64,000 nt of DNA from Lentilactobacillus sunkii DSM 19904 (lineage in GTDB: Bacteria; Bacillota; Bacilli; Lactobacillales; Lactobacillaceae): positions 310,001 through 374,000 of the forward strand of contig NZ_AZEA01000001.1 of assembly GCF_001435575.1 (NCBI RefSeq), read 5' to 3'. How positions within the stretch are numbered: the first letter of the stretch is position 1; every line of letters begins with the position of its first letter. Position numbers and translations under genes: made by a program. Below the pieces are notes generated by a model. That model worked only from the letters and a program-made list of their open reading frames with translations. It ran no database searches and was not told the origin of the DNA. Below are positions 37,345 to 45,702 of this stretch, one piece after another.

Positions 37345-37776
37345 CTAAATTTCTCCCATTATCCTCGTCGTCGTGCTTGATACCTTGGCGATGCTGTTTT
37401 CCTGGTCCTTTTCTGACTGGTTGAACTTGTCTGCGTCAACATTTGCTGCCTCGGCATCAATGCTGTCAGTCATTGCCTGGCAGGCGTTGGCATAGTCTTC
37501 ATAATGGCGCACCAACAATTTGTGCTTTCCCAATAATTTTACCGGTACAGCTACCTGTTGGAGCTTGTTGACATTATCCTTATATTTATCAGTTCCGGAT
37601 TGAAAATGGTCCTTAATGCCCTTCAATTCATCGCTGGTTAAATCTGCAACTGAATTATTATCAATCGCCTTTCGTAAAGTTTCATAATCATCGTTCAAAT
37701 CTTCACCATTTTTTGAAGTGGCGTCAATGACGTCAGAAACGGTTCTTGCATATCGCTGCATATCTTGTGGTTTCAA
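37345..37776 (-). CDS. Small helical protein of unknown function, in the manganese-riboswitch operon
   Basis: Not recognised. The 143-residue product is soluble, charged and predicted mostly helical, with no signal peptide, no membrane span and no cysteine; KDHFQSGTDKYKDNVNKLQQV in the middle suggests a coiled coil. The TTG at 37776 is chosen because GGAGG is eight bases before it; the in-frame ATG five codons earlier has no ribosome-binding site and overlaps that GGAGG. It begins 21 bases after the P-type ATPase stop with no terminator between, so it shares the riboswitch. Confidence 0.65.
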   Translation of the reverse strand: MKPQDMQRYARTVSDVIDATSKNGEDLNDDYETLRKAIDNNSVADLTSDELKGIKDHFQSGTDKYKDNVNKLQQVAVPVKLLGKHKLLVRHYEDYANACQAMTDSIDAEAANVDADKFNQSEKDQENSIAKVSSTTTRIMGEI

Positions 37777-37797
37777 AATATCAGCCTCCATTCATTT

Positions 37798-40461
37798 TTA
37801 TTTATGTGAAACGTGTCTCTGGACATATTTTACTACTTCTGTGATCACAACGATCATAAATCCACCAAAGACAACAACCAGCCACTGTGAAATAGTTAAT
37901 TCTGTCACATGGAACATTGAGTTGAATCCTGGAATGACAATCGTCATGATCAACAGAATTGCCGAACCCAACAATGCCCAGTTGAAAAATTTGTTTTTAA
38001 ACATGCCGACTCTAAAGATCGATTCGTGAATGGTCTTTGAGTTAAATGCATGGAACAACTGAATCAGCCCAAGAGTTGCATAGGCCATGGTCAAAGCATC
38101 GGCATGTGCCAAAGCATCTGATGCATGAACCGGATTGGTAATCGCAAATGCATAGACACTTAGGGTGATGACACCTTCGAAGAACCCTTGGTAAAGGATG
38201 TTACTCATAATTCCACCAGAGAGGAAGTTTGACGACCGCCCCCGTGGCTTACGTTTCATAATTCCGGGTTCAGCCGGTTCAACCCCCAGCGCAATCGCTG
38301 GGAAAGTATCAGTTACCAGGTTGATCCATAAAATTTGAACCGGTGCCAAAATCTGCCAACCCATCATCGTCATCACAAAGAGGGTCAAAACTTCACCCAA
38401 ATTGGCAGAAAGCAGATATTGCAAAGATTTTTGAATATTGGCAAATACTTTTCGCCCGGCTTTAACCGCGGTAACGATCGTGGCAAAGTTATCGTCAGCC
38501 AAAACCATGTCTGAAGCTTCCTTGGAAACTTCGGTTCCGGTGATTCCCATTCCGACACCAATATCGGCAGTTTTCAATGCAGGCGCGTCATTAACACCAT
38601 CACCGGTCATGGCAACAACCTTGCCTTGCTTCTGCCAAGCCTTCACGATTCGAACCTTGTGTTCGGGTGCTACTCGGGCATAAACGGAAATGTCGGCAAC
38701 TTCTTTATTAAATTGATCATCGGACATCTCATCCAGTTGGGCCCCATTGATAACCTTGCCCCCTGGATTGTCGCCATGGCCAAGGATTCCCAACCGTTTA
38801 GCAATTGCCTGAGCGGTATCTTGATGATCACCGGTAATCATAATTGATTTAATTCCGGCAGACTTAGCCTCGGCAACCGCTTGGGCGACTTCAGGCCGCT
38901 CAGGATCAATCATCCCGATTAAACCGACAAAAATCATATGATGCTCTTGGGCCTCTGAAGTCAAGTCAGTTGGGACTTCGTCAACTGAACGATAGGCGAA
39001 AGCCAGCACTCGCAACGCTTTGGTTGCCAAATCATGGTTGGTAGATGCAATTAGTTGTCTGTCAGTGTCGGTAATGTCTCGAACCTGGTCACCATCTTGA
39101 ATCTTGGTAACCCGCTGCATTAACTGGTCGGGAGCGCCTTTCATCGTCATCAAAATATTACCATCATCCATTTGATTAAAGGTCGACATCAATTTTCGTT
39201 CCGAGTCGAAAGGAATTTCCGCCAAACGTTGATGCTCGTTGACAAACTGTTGAACCGGCTGATCTTTATTTAAGTAAAAGGAAACCAGGGCCGTTTCTGT
39301 CGGATCCCCTGCCAGTTCATTTTCCTGGTACTTGGTATCATTATTCAAGACCATGATTTGAGCCAACCGATCTTTCAGTGATAAGTCAGCATCGGCAGAA
39401 TCCTGAAGCTTTTCGTTTAAGAAGACTTTTTCAACGGTCATTTTATTTTGGGTCAGGGTTCCAGTTTTATCCGAAGCAATCACATCAGTACTTCCAAGGG
39501 TTTCAACCGCTGGCAGCTTTCTAATCAAAGCCCGGTGTCTGGCCATTTGTTGGGTTCCAAGCGCCAATGTAACTGTCACAATTGCGGGTAATCCTTCAGG
39601 AATCGCAGCCACAGCCAGTGAAATGGCAGTCAACAGCATGTTAATCAGAGACTCCTGGCCACGCCACATCCCAACAGCAAACACAATCACGGCAATCACA
39701 AGGATCAGCACCGTCAGCATTTTACCCAGTGACTTCAAGTTTTCTTGAAGCGGGGTTGTGGTTTCTTCAGTAGTGTTAAGCATGTGGGCAATTTTACCGA
39801 CTTCTGTGTTCATTCCAGTTCCAATCACCACGCCGGTTGCTCGGCCGGAAGTGACATTACTGTTCATGAAACCAAGATTTTTACGATCTCCTAAAGGTAA
39901 ATCATGCTCAACAATTGGATCGACCTGCTTGTCAACGGGCACAGATTCCCCTGTCAGAGCTGCCTCTTCAATCTTAAGGGAATTGGCCTCAGTCAATCGA
40001 ATATCGGCTGGAACGACATCTCCTGCCTCCAAAAGGACAATGTCGCCAGGAACAATCTCTTCACTTTTAACTGATTTTGATTGATTGTTTCTGAGGACGG
40101 TTGCCATGGGAGCTGACATTTCTTTTAACGAATCAATTGCGTTTTCGGCTTTAGATTCTTGAAAGACCCCAAAAACGGCATTTAAAATAACAACCGCCAA
40201 GATGATAATTGCATCGACAGTTTCACCGGTAAACCCGGCGATCAGCGCTGCAACAATCAAAATAATGATCATCAAGTCTTTAAATTGGGCAATAAACTTC
40301 TCAATCAACGTTGTCCGCCGTTTTGAGGTTAGTTTGTTGGCACCAAATTGTTGGCGTCGATCGCTTACTTCCTGATCGGACAATCCTGTTGGATGAGACT
40401 TCATCTGGCTCATCACGTCATCGACCGTTCGTTGATAGAACATTTTTTTCTCCTGTGTCAT
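37798..40461 (-). CDS. P2-type cation-transporting ATPase (SERCA-like; probable Mn2+ exporter)
   Basis: 887-residue membrane pump. Present are the actuator motif TGES, the phosphorylation site ASDKTGTLTQNKM (about residue 330), MITGDH, and MTGDGVNDAPALKTADIG. The membrane helix 4 motif PEGLP and the helix 6 motif LWINLVTDTFPAIALG are those of calcium-type P2A pumps. Its mRNA leader is a yybP-ykoY manganese riboswitch with a terminator, and homologues with that leader (L. lactis YoaB) protect against manganese, so manganese export is the best guess; calcium is an alternative. Confidence 0.9.
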   Translation of the reverse strand: MTQEKKMFYQRTVDDVMSQMKSHPTGLSDQEVSDRRQQFGANKLTSKRRTTLIEKFIAQFKDLMIIILIVAALIAGFTGETVDAIIILAVVILNAVFGVFQESKAENAIDSLKEMSAPMATVLRNNQSKSVKSEEIVPGDIVLLEAGDVVPADIRLTEANSLKIEEAALTGESVPVDKQVDPIVEHDLPLGDRKNLGFMNSNVTSGRATGVVIGTGMNTEVGKIAHMLNTTEETTTPLQENLKSLGKMLTVLILVIAVIVFAVGMWRGQESLINMLLTAISLAVAAIPEGLPAIVTVTLALGTQQMARHRALIRKLPAVETLGSTDVIASDKTGTLTQNKMTVEKVFLNEKLQDSADADLSLKDRLAQIMVLNNDTKYQENELAGDPTETALVSFYLNKDQPVQQFVNEHQRLAEIPFDSERKLMSTFNQMDDGNILMTMKGAPDQLMQRVTKIQDGDQVRDITDTDRQLIASTNHDLATKALRVLAFAYRSVDEVPTDLTSEAQEHHMIFVGLIGMIDPERPEVAQAVAEAKSAGIKSIMITGDHQDTAQAIAKRLGILGHGDNPGGKVINGAQLDEMSDDQFNKEVADISVYARVAPEHKVRIVKAWQKQGKVVAMTGDGVNDAPALKTADIGVGMGITGTEVSKEASDMVLADDNFATIVTAVKAGRKVFANIQKSLQYLLSANLGEVLTLFVMTMMGWQILAPVQILWINLVTDTFPAIALGVEPAEPGIMKRKPRGRSSNFLSGGIMSNILYQGFFEGVITLSVYAFAITNPVHASDALAHADALTMAYATLGLIQLFHAFNSKTIHESIFRVGMFKNKFFNWALLGSAILLIMTIVIPGFNSMFHVTELTISQWLVVVFGGFMIVVITEVVKYVQRHVSHK

Positions 40462-40474
40462 TTACTTCCTCCTC

Positions 40475-40612
40475 TAAAAAAGAAAAGAGACCCACAAATT
40501 CCTCGCAAAAAGAATTCATAAGTCTCACCATTTAAGATTTATCCCGGAAATACGAGTATTTCACGTTGACGAGATAATCGCAATCGAAATTGCTGGTTAC
40601 TCCCTTTATTTA
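40475..40612 (-). ncRNA. yybP-ykoY manganese riboswitch with terminator platform
   Basis: The leader of the P-type ATPase gene reads AAAGGGAGTAACCAGC, then an AT-rich hairpin, CTCGTCAACGTG, a second hairpin (AAATACTCGTATTT) and CCGGGA, in the order conserved in yybP-ykoY aptamers. It ends in an intrinsic terminator, GAGAC-GAATTC paired with GGAATT-GTCTC (40487-40526), followed by TTTTCTTTTTT. Manganese binding is known to disrupt termination in this class, so the gene should switch on at high Mn2+. The start codon lies 14 bases after the U-run. Confidence 0.87.
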
Positions 40613-40617
40613 TGGTA

Positions 40618-40646
40618 ATTATACCGAACGACTAATGAAAAGTCAC
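40618..40646 (-). promoter_or_regulatory. Promoter of the manganese-riboswitch operon
   Basis: A consensus TATAAT (40618-40623) follows GTGACT (40641-40646) after 17 bases on the minus strand, a few bases before the aptamer. The nadE stop codon is just upstream. Confidence 0.65.
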
Positions 40647-40653
40647 TAAAAAT

Positions 40654-41481
40654 CTACTTCCAGAATGTGTCATAGACGTTAATTGGTGTGTGACGTTTGT
40701 GCTGGGTCTTGTTATACCAGCCTTCAATCGTCTCGGCTGCTTTTTCAGAAACTTCACGGCCCTCAAGATAAGCGTCGATATCTTGGTAAGTAACTCCCAA
40801 GGCAACATCATCAGGCAAAGCAGGCCGATTATCTTCAAGGTCAGCCGTGGGTGTCTTGTCGTAAAGATGTTCTGGAGCGCCAAGCAGCTTTAATAATTGC
40901 TTACCCTGTTCCTTGTCTAGGCGCCAAAGGGGCGTAATGTCAGCGGCTCCATCGCCAAATTTGGTATAAAATCCAGTAACGGCTTCAGCAGCGTGATCGG
41001 TTCCAACAACCGCTCCGGATTCAGCCCCGGCGATTGCATATTGAGCTATCATTCGTTGGCGGGCTTTGATGTTTCCTTTGTTGAAATCATCAACCTTGAT
41101 ATCATTTTCTTCAACCGAGGCAGTTGCCGCATCAACGGCAGGTTTGATGTTGACCTTGGCAACTTTATCAGCATTCATCCAGCTGATGGCTTCCAAAGCA
41201 TCTGATTCATCGGCTTGAACACCATATGGCAGACGAACAGCAATGAATTGATAATCAGGATTACCGGTTTCATCCCGTAGTTCGGAAATGGCCATCTGAG
41301 CCAGTTTCCCAGCCAAGGTAGAGTCCTGACCACCAGAAATGCCCAAAACCAATGTTTTTAGAAACGAAAACTTTTTTAAATAATCCTTCAGGAAATCAAC
41401 ACTCCGACGGATTTCAGCTTGTGGATCGATTGTTGGTTTGACCTTTAAGGCGTCAATTATTTCCTTTTGTTTAGCTCGCAT
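40654..41481 (-). CDS. nadE: NH3-dependent NAD+ synthetase
   Basis: Adenylates and amidates nicotinate adenine dinucleotide to [22 protein letters not shown] (about residue 45) is the ATP-pyrophosphatase P-loop; [17 protein letters not shown] (about 165) and [15 protein letters not shown] follow. No nitrilase domain is present, so it uses ammonia. The ATG at 41481 fits the GAGGG spacing better than one two codons earlier. It follows pncB, the previous step in NAD salvage, after 20 bases. Confidence 0.94.
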   Translation of the reverse strand: MRAKQKEIIDALKVKPTIDPQAEIRRSVDFLKDYLKKFSFLKTLVLGISGGQDSTLAGKLAQMAISELRDETGNPDYQFIAVRLPYGVQADESDALEAISWMNADKVAKVNIKPAVDAATASVEENDIKVDDFNKGNIKARQRMIAQYAIAGAESGAVVGTDHAAEAVTGFYTKFGDGAADITPLWRLDKEQGKQLLKLLGAPEHLYDKTPTADLEDNRPALPDDVALGVTYQDIDAYLEGREVSEKAAETIEGWYNKTQHKRHTPINVYDTFWK

Positions 41482-41501
41482 ATGCATCCCTCGATTAAAG
41501 T

Positions 41502-42959
41502 TTAGTATTTAATGCCTTGTACATAATGCCGTACCTTTTCAATAATATCGCGCTTGTTGTCCCAGCACTTTTGTGATAAATCAACCGGGTACTTTTGCGG
41601 ATTTAGTTCCCGCTTATATTCCGGCCAAAGTGACGCAAGTTCCTTGTCGGCGTAATGAACAATTTGCTTTAAATTTGGCCGATCATAAATTAATTGACCA
41701 TTTTCGAAAATTGGTTTGAGTAACGGCGTTGCATCAAAGTTCTCAACGGTCTTATTGATATAAGTGTAGTTGGGATGGAACATGAAGATCGATTTTTCTT
41801 TGCGCGGATCTTCATCAGCCAGTGTGACGTAATCGCCCTCTGACTTGCCGTCTTTACTATCCGTAATCCGCCAAACCTGCTTCTTACCAGGAGTTGAGAC
41901 CTTTTCTGCATTACCGGAAATTTTGATTGTATCAGTCATTTTGCCATTATCATCCTCAACCGAGACCATCTTATAAACAGCTCCAAGAGCCGGCTGGTCA
42001 AATGCAGTGATGACCTTGGTACCAACACCCCAAACATCAATCTTGGCATGTTGCATCTTCAGGCTGGCAATGGTTGTTTCATCCAGATCATTGGAAGCGT
42101 AAATTTTTGTCTCAGGATAACCGGCATTATCCAAGACCTCACGGACTCGTTTGGAAAGATAGGCCATATCACCGGAATCCAAACGAACACCGGCAAATTT
42201 GATCTTGTCACCCATCTCGTTGGCAACCTTGATCGCACTTGGCACCCCGCTTTTGAGGGTGTCATAAGTGTCCACAAGGAAGACACAGTCGTGATGCGTT
42301 TGAGCGTAAGCCTTAAAGGCATCATAATCATTGCCAAATGATTCAACCAGTGAATGGGCATGGGTTCCGCTGATCGGAATGCCAAATTTCTTGCCGGCCA
42401 ACACATTCGATGTCGCATTAAACCCACCAATGATTGTAGCACGAGTTCCCCAAAGCGCAGCGGAAACTTCCTGAGCACGACGGGTACCGAATTCCATTAA
42501 TGGATCATCGCCGACAACCGTTCTGATTCTTGATGCTTTGGTGGCAATTAACGTCTGATAGTTGACCATGTTCAAAATGGCTGTTTCTACCAACTGACAT
42601 TCACACAAAGTCCCTTCAACTTGTAATATGGGCTCGTTGGCAAAAACAATATCGCCCTCATATGCAGACTTGATGTTGCCCTTAAATTCAAAGTTTCTTA
42701 AATATTCTAAAAAACTGTCGGGATAATCTGTTACCTCTTTTAAATAATCGATATCATCATCAGTGAAGTGTAAATTTTCCACATATTGAATCACATGTTC
42801 CAGTCCGGCAAAAACTGCATAGCCGTTACCAAAAGGAAGCTTTCGGAAAAAGACTTCAAAAACTGCTTTTCGATTTTCCATGTGCTTCTCAAAGTAGGTT
42901 GCCATCATATTAATCTCATAAAAATCAGTATGAAGTGTTAAATTATCGTGTTCTGACAT
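41502..42959 (-). CDS. pncB: Nicotinate phosphoribosyltransferase
   Basis: Makes nicotinate mononucleotide from nicotinate, PRPP and ATP, the entry to Preiss-Handler NAD salvage. 485 residues; [16 protein letters not shown] at the N-terminus, [20 protein letters not shown] (about 150), [15 protein letters not shown] (about 197) with the phosphorylated His, and [18 protein letters not shown] (about 257). AGGATA precedes the ATG. First gene of pncB-nadE with a good promoter at 43006. Confidence 0.95.
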   Translation of the reverse strand: MSEHDNLTLHTDFYEINMMATYFEKHMENRKAVFEVFFRKLPFGNGYAVFAGLEHVIQYVENLHFTDDDIDYLKEVTDYPDSFLEYLRNFEFKGNIKSAYEGDIVFANEPILQVEGTLCECQLVETAILNMVNYQTLIATKASRIRTVVGDDPLMEFGTRRAQEVSAALWGTRATIIGGFNATSNVLAGKKFGIPISGTHAHSLVESFGNDYDAFKAYAQTHHDCVFLVDTYDTLKSGVPSAIKVANEMGDKIKFAGVRLDSGDMAYLSKRVREVLDNAGYPETKIYASNDLDETTIASLKMQHAKIDVWGVGTKVITAFDQPALGAVYKMVSVEDDNGKMTDTIKISGNAEKVSTPGKKQVWRITDSKDGKSEGDYVTLADEDPRKEKSIFMFHPNYTYINKTVENFDATPLLKPIFENGQLIYDRPNLKQIVHYADKELASLWPEYKRELNPQKYPVDLSQKCWDNKRDIIEKVRHYVQGIKY

Positions 42960-43005
42960 ATTGTGTCAATATCCTCCCCGGAGATTTGTTATATAATTAA
43001 TGTAT

Positions 43006-43033
43006 ATTCTATCATTTTTATGATTATTAACAA
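43006..43033 (-). promoter_or_regulatory. Promoter of pncB-nadE
   Basis: TTGTTA (43028-43033), 16 bases, TGA-TAGAAT (-10 at 43006-43011) on the minus strand. On the plus strand TATAAT at 42992-42997 may serve the divergent tagA. Confidence 0.7.
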
Positions 43034-43080
43034 AAGCATTGATAACATTTGCACATTTATCATGCTTTAAAGGAGCTATT

Positions 43081-43833
43081 ATGAATAACCAAAGTTCTAC
43101 GCACACCGTTGATATTTTAGGAATTCCCTTTCTGAATACAACCGAAAAAGATTTTCAAAATATTTTACACACTAAAATTGACGAACACGCGAATACATTT
43201 GTGGTGACCGCTAATCCGGAGATCGTTATGTATGCAAAAGCAAATCCTGCTTATGAAAAATTAATTCAAACTGCCGATTACATTATTCCAGATGGTATTG
43301 GAATCGTGATGGGAGCTAAAATGTTAAAAACACCACTTCAAGAACGGGTTACCGGTTATGATTTGTTCATCCACCTCTTGGAATGGGGCAACGCACACCA
43401 AAAGTCTGCTTATTTTCTTGGTGCCCAGCCAGGCGTCATTCGAAAAGTTCGAAAAATCGTTGAAGATAATTATCCATTTCTGACCATTGCCGGGATTCAC
43501 GATGGTTATTTTGGTGATGACCGCAATATTGTCCATGACATTGAACGGACCAACCCGGATATGGTCTTTGTAGCTACTGGTTATCCCAAGCAAGAAGAAT
43601 TCATTGATAAGAATCGAAGCGCTGCAGATGCACTTTGGATTGGCATTGGCGGCTCATTTGACGTGTTAACCGGAACCGTCAAGCGGGCACCAAAATCGTG
43701 GCAGCAAATGCACCTGGAGTGGCTTTATCGAGTGGTTAAAGAGCCAAGTCGAATCAGTAGATTGACAGTTCTACCAAAATATTTATGGCAGATTGTGAAG
43801 CAAAGGTTTTCGAAAAAGAAACAGGTGGATTGA
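43081..43833 (+). CDS. tagA: WecG/TagA/CpsF family glycosyltransferase
   Basis: 250-residue enzyme that in the TagA branch adds ManNAc to undecaprenyl-linked GlcNAc, the second step of the wall teichoic acid linkage unit. Family blocks: VVTANPEIVMYAKANP (about residue 38), ADYIIPDGIGIVMGAKML, RVTGYDLFIHLLE, ATGYPKQEEFI and GVGGSFD-type GIGGSFDVLTGTVKRAPKSWQQMHLEWLYRV. The ATG at 43081 has AAAGGAG nine bases upstream; an ATG 14 codons earlier lacks one. A small membrane protein gene follows after one base. Confidence 0.9.
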   Translation: MNNQSSTHTVDILGIPFLNTTEKDFQNILHTKIDEHANTFVVTANPEIVMYAKANPAYEKLIQTADYIIPDGIGIVMGAKMLKTPLQERVTGYDLFIHLLEWGNAHQKSAYFLGAQPGVIRKVRKIVEDNYPFLTIAGIHDGYFGDDRNIVHDIERTNPDMVFVATGYPKQEEFIDKNRSAADALWIGIGGSFDVLTGTVKRAPKSWQQMHLEWLYRVVKEPSRISRLTVLPKYLWQIVKQRFSKKKQVD

Positions 43834-43834
43834 A

Positions 43835-44203
43835 ATGAAACAAATCACCCCTAAAAATATGACGTACTTTTTTCTTATTTATCTTAGCGTCGCAATTATT
43901 TGGAACCTTTTCGACCATGAAGCACCTATTCAGGATTCTCAATACACAATGATTGGGCTGTGGGGACTGGGGTATGTTACAAGTTACTTAAAAATGCCCG
44001 ACATCAGCTTTTATGGTATTTACTTTGTATTATGGATGGTCATTGAACGTCAAACAGGCGGTTACTATGACTGGACTTCTTGGATCATATTTGCTTTGGT
44101 TGCGGTCCTAATGACCTGGATCACGAATTTGGTTCGAGTAACGTATGCCAGTCGGTATGATAAACCAAAAAAGAAAGATCAGAAAAACGAATCCCTCAAA
44201 TAA
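43835..44203 (+). CDS. Small polytopic membrane protein, unknown function
   Basis: 122 residues with four hydrophobic segments (about 10-25, 38-52, 59-72 and 83-100) and a lysine-rich cytosolic C-terminus (KPKKKDQKNE). No family recognised. It starts one base after the tagA stop, within its AGG-containing 3' end, so it is translated with tagA; a role in wall polymer assembly is possible only by association. Confidence 0.75.
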   Translation: MKQITPKNMTYFFLIYLSVAIIWNLFDHEAPIQDSQYTMIGLWGLGYVTSYLKMPDISFYGIYFVLWMVIERQTGGYYDWTSWIIFALVAVLMTWITNLVRVTYASRYDKPKKKDQKNESLK

Positions 44204-44204
44204 T

Positions 44205-44243
44205 AAAGAACTCAGACATCATCGAATGTCTGAGTTCTTTTGC
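44205..44243. terminator. Bidirectional terminator between the tagA unit and the GNAT gene
   Basis: AAAGAACTCAGACAT and ATGTCTGAGTTCTTT form a perfect 15-bp stem around a six-base loop. The last codons of the convergent GNAT gene lie in it. Confidence 0.92.
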
Positions 44244-44701
44244 TTAATATCAGTTAATAATCTCATTTCCAACAATGGATATGGTCTACCCTGGTCATCC
44301 AGAGGAAAACGTTTAACTTCATAAAAACCCATGTGCTGATAAAATTCAAGTGCCTGGGTATTTTGTTCGTTGACGGTCGTTTGGGTAACACCATACCTGG
44401 ATATACCCAGTTGGATCAGCTGTTTTCCAATCCCCTGTCCACGATGGCCGGGCTCGATAAACAACATTTCAAGTTGATTCTGATCAATCCCCATGAATCC
44501 AACCGGAAAATGCTCTGAATCAAACATCACCACTAAAGTTGGAACCAATTTGAGGGCAGCCATTGCGTCAGGTTTAATCTGCTGGATTTCTTCATCTGAT
44601 AAAAAATGATGCGTTTTTTTGACCGAACTTTCCCACACCCATATTAATTGGGCAAGCATTTTTGTTGTCCGCTTTTCTTTTGTGAGCAATTGAGCCTGCA
44701 T
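44219..44701 (-). CDS. GNAT family N-acetyltransferase
   Basis: 160-residue acyltransferase; substrate unknown. The acetyl-CoA binding loop is GHRGQGIGKQLIQLG (about residue 93), preceded by MLFIEPG and followed by EQNTQALEFYQHMGFYEV, the usual GNAT motifs A and B. AAGGAG lies seven bases before the ATG. Single gene; its 3' end overlaps the terminator. Confidence 0.85.
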   Translation of the reverse strand: MQAQLLTKEKRTTKMLAQLIWVWESSVKKTHHFLSDEEIQQIKPDAMAALKLVPTLVVMFDSEHFPVGFMGIDQNQLEMLFIEPGHRGQGIGKQLIQLGISRYGVTQTTVNEQNTQALEFYQHMGFYEVKRFPLDDQGRPYPLLEMRLLTDIKQKNSDIR

Positions 44702-44768
44702 GTTGTCTCCTTATAAAACCAATCGTTAATGAATCGCTAAGATCTCTGACAACTTTTCACGCCCCTCT

Positions 44769-44890
44769 TGGCAACGACCGGTCCCCTCGGCTTTTGAGGA
44801 CAGCTCCGACGGCCGGCTGAAAGCCTGCCTAGCCTACTTGGCGACGACCCAGGTCTCGTCAGCTTTTGAGGACAGCTCCGACGACCCTGC
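44769..44890. repeat. Tandem GC-rich intergenic repeat, two copies with 70-base period
   Basis: Copy 1 begins TTGGCAACGACC (44769) and copy 2 TTGGCGACGACC (44839); both continue into GGTC-CTCG and the identical block GCTTTTGAGGACAGCTCCGACG. A partial third copy, CCCGGGTCTCGTCGCTCAC, lies at 44969-44987. The 282-base gap between the GNAT and GntR genes holds this repeat and the hairpin at 44901; its high GC stands out from its surroundings. Confidence 0.75.
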
Positions 44891-44900
44891 CCCCTGCTAC

Positions 44901-44955
44901 ATAAGGTAAAAAATATCGATGAACCAAAATCGTTCATCAATATTTTTTACCTTAT
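44901..44955. repeat. Long intergenic hairpin (terminator-like)
   Basis: ATAAGGTAAAAAATATCGATGAAC is followed, after a short loop, by its complement with a single mismatch: a stem of about 24 bp. It lies downstream of gntR on the minus strand. The right flank CTTATGCTCCGG resembles that of the hairpin element at 37240-37335. Confidence 0.75.
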
Positions 44956-44983
44956 GCTCCGGGAGCAACCCGGGTCTCGTCGC

Positions 44984-45688
44984 TCACTCTTTTTCCAAAT
45001 AAAACTCAAACCGATCCCCTACATACTGGGTTCGGACATATTCGAATGGTCGGCCATCTTGCAGTGATGTGATTTGGCGCAGCCTTAAAATGGCATCCCC
45101 ACGCTTGATATTTAAGTATTCTGCGATTCTTTCCGAAGCGAGCATGGCCGAAACCGTCTGTTGCGCTTTTCCAATTCGCAAATCTTTTTTCTGTTCCAAA
45201 GTACGGTACAGGGAGCTGGTGACTTCAGCTTTTTCCAATCCCTCGATAATATTTTCTGGAACCGTGGCCACTTCAAAACAAATCGGTACCTCATCGCCAT
45301 ATCGGATTCTTTCCATTCTCAGAACAGACTGGTCCTGAGTAATATTCAGTTTTTCCATTTCACTCAGAGACGGCTCCATTGTGTGATAAGAAATTGTTTT
45401 ACTGGATGGCTTTTTACCCTGAGCCAGCATTAAATCCGTAAATCCGGTTACCCCGGACATTTTTTCTTGAACTTTTTGGTTGGCAACAAACGTCCCCGAT
45501 CCAACTCGACGCTCCAAAATTCCTTCATCAACCAAGGTCTGAATCGCTTGTCGGAGTGTCATTCGACTGACACCAAAATCGGTCGACAATTCGCGTTCAG
45601 AGGGAATCCGATCACCAATTTTCCACTTATTTGCCTCAATATTTCGTTTAATCTCATTATGAATTTGAATATAAATTGGTAAACCCAC
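44984..45688 (-). CDS. GntR-family transcriptional regulator (HutC/NagR-like)
   Basis: 234 residues: N-terminal winged helix (YIQIHNEIKRNIEANKWKIGDRIPSERELSTDFGVSRMTLRQAI) and a C-terminal UTRA ligand-binding domain (from about 80). The UTRA type senses sugar phosphates, and the gene follows nagA, so control of amino-sugar use by GlcN-6-P or GlcNAc-6-P is likely. The GTG at 45688 has GGGAG nine bases upstream and is preferred over a TTG three codons earlier. Confidence 0.88.
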   Translation of the reverse strand: MGLPIYIQIHNEIKRNIEANKWKIGDRIPSERELSTDFGVSRMTLRQAIQTLVDEGILERRVGSGTFVANQKVQEKMSGVTGFTDLMLAQGKKPSSKTISYHTMEPSLSEMEKLNITQDQSVLRMERIRYGDEVPICFEVATVPENIIEGLEKAEVTSSLYRTLEQKKDLRIGKAQQTVSAMLASERIAEYLNIKRGDAILRLRQITSLQDGRPFEYVRTQYVGDRFEFYLEKE

Positions 45689-45702
45689 TGATACCAACTC
45701 CC

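Noticed and set aside
43039-43081. ATG start 14 codons before the chosen tagA start
   Set aside because: No ribosome-binding site there, whereas AAAGGAG precedes the chosen ATG; the extra residues do not match the family.
44737-44940. 67-codon minus-strand frame with repeated SCPQK segments
   Set aside because: The repeats come from the GC-rich tandem DNA repeat; there is no ribosome-binding site and it runs into the hairpin.
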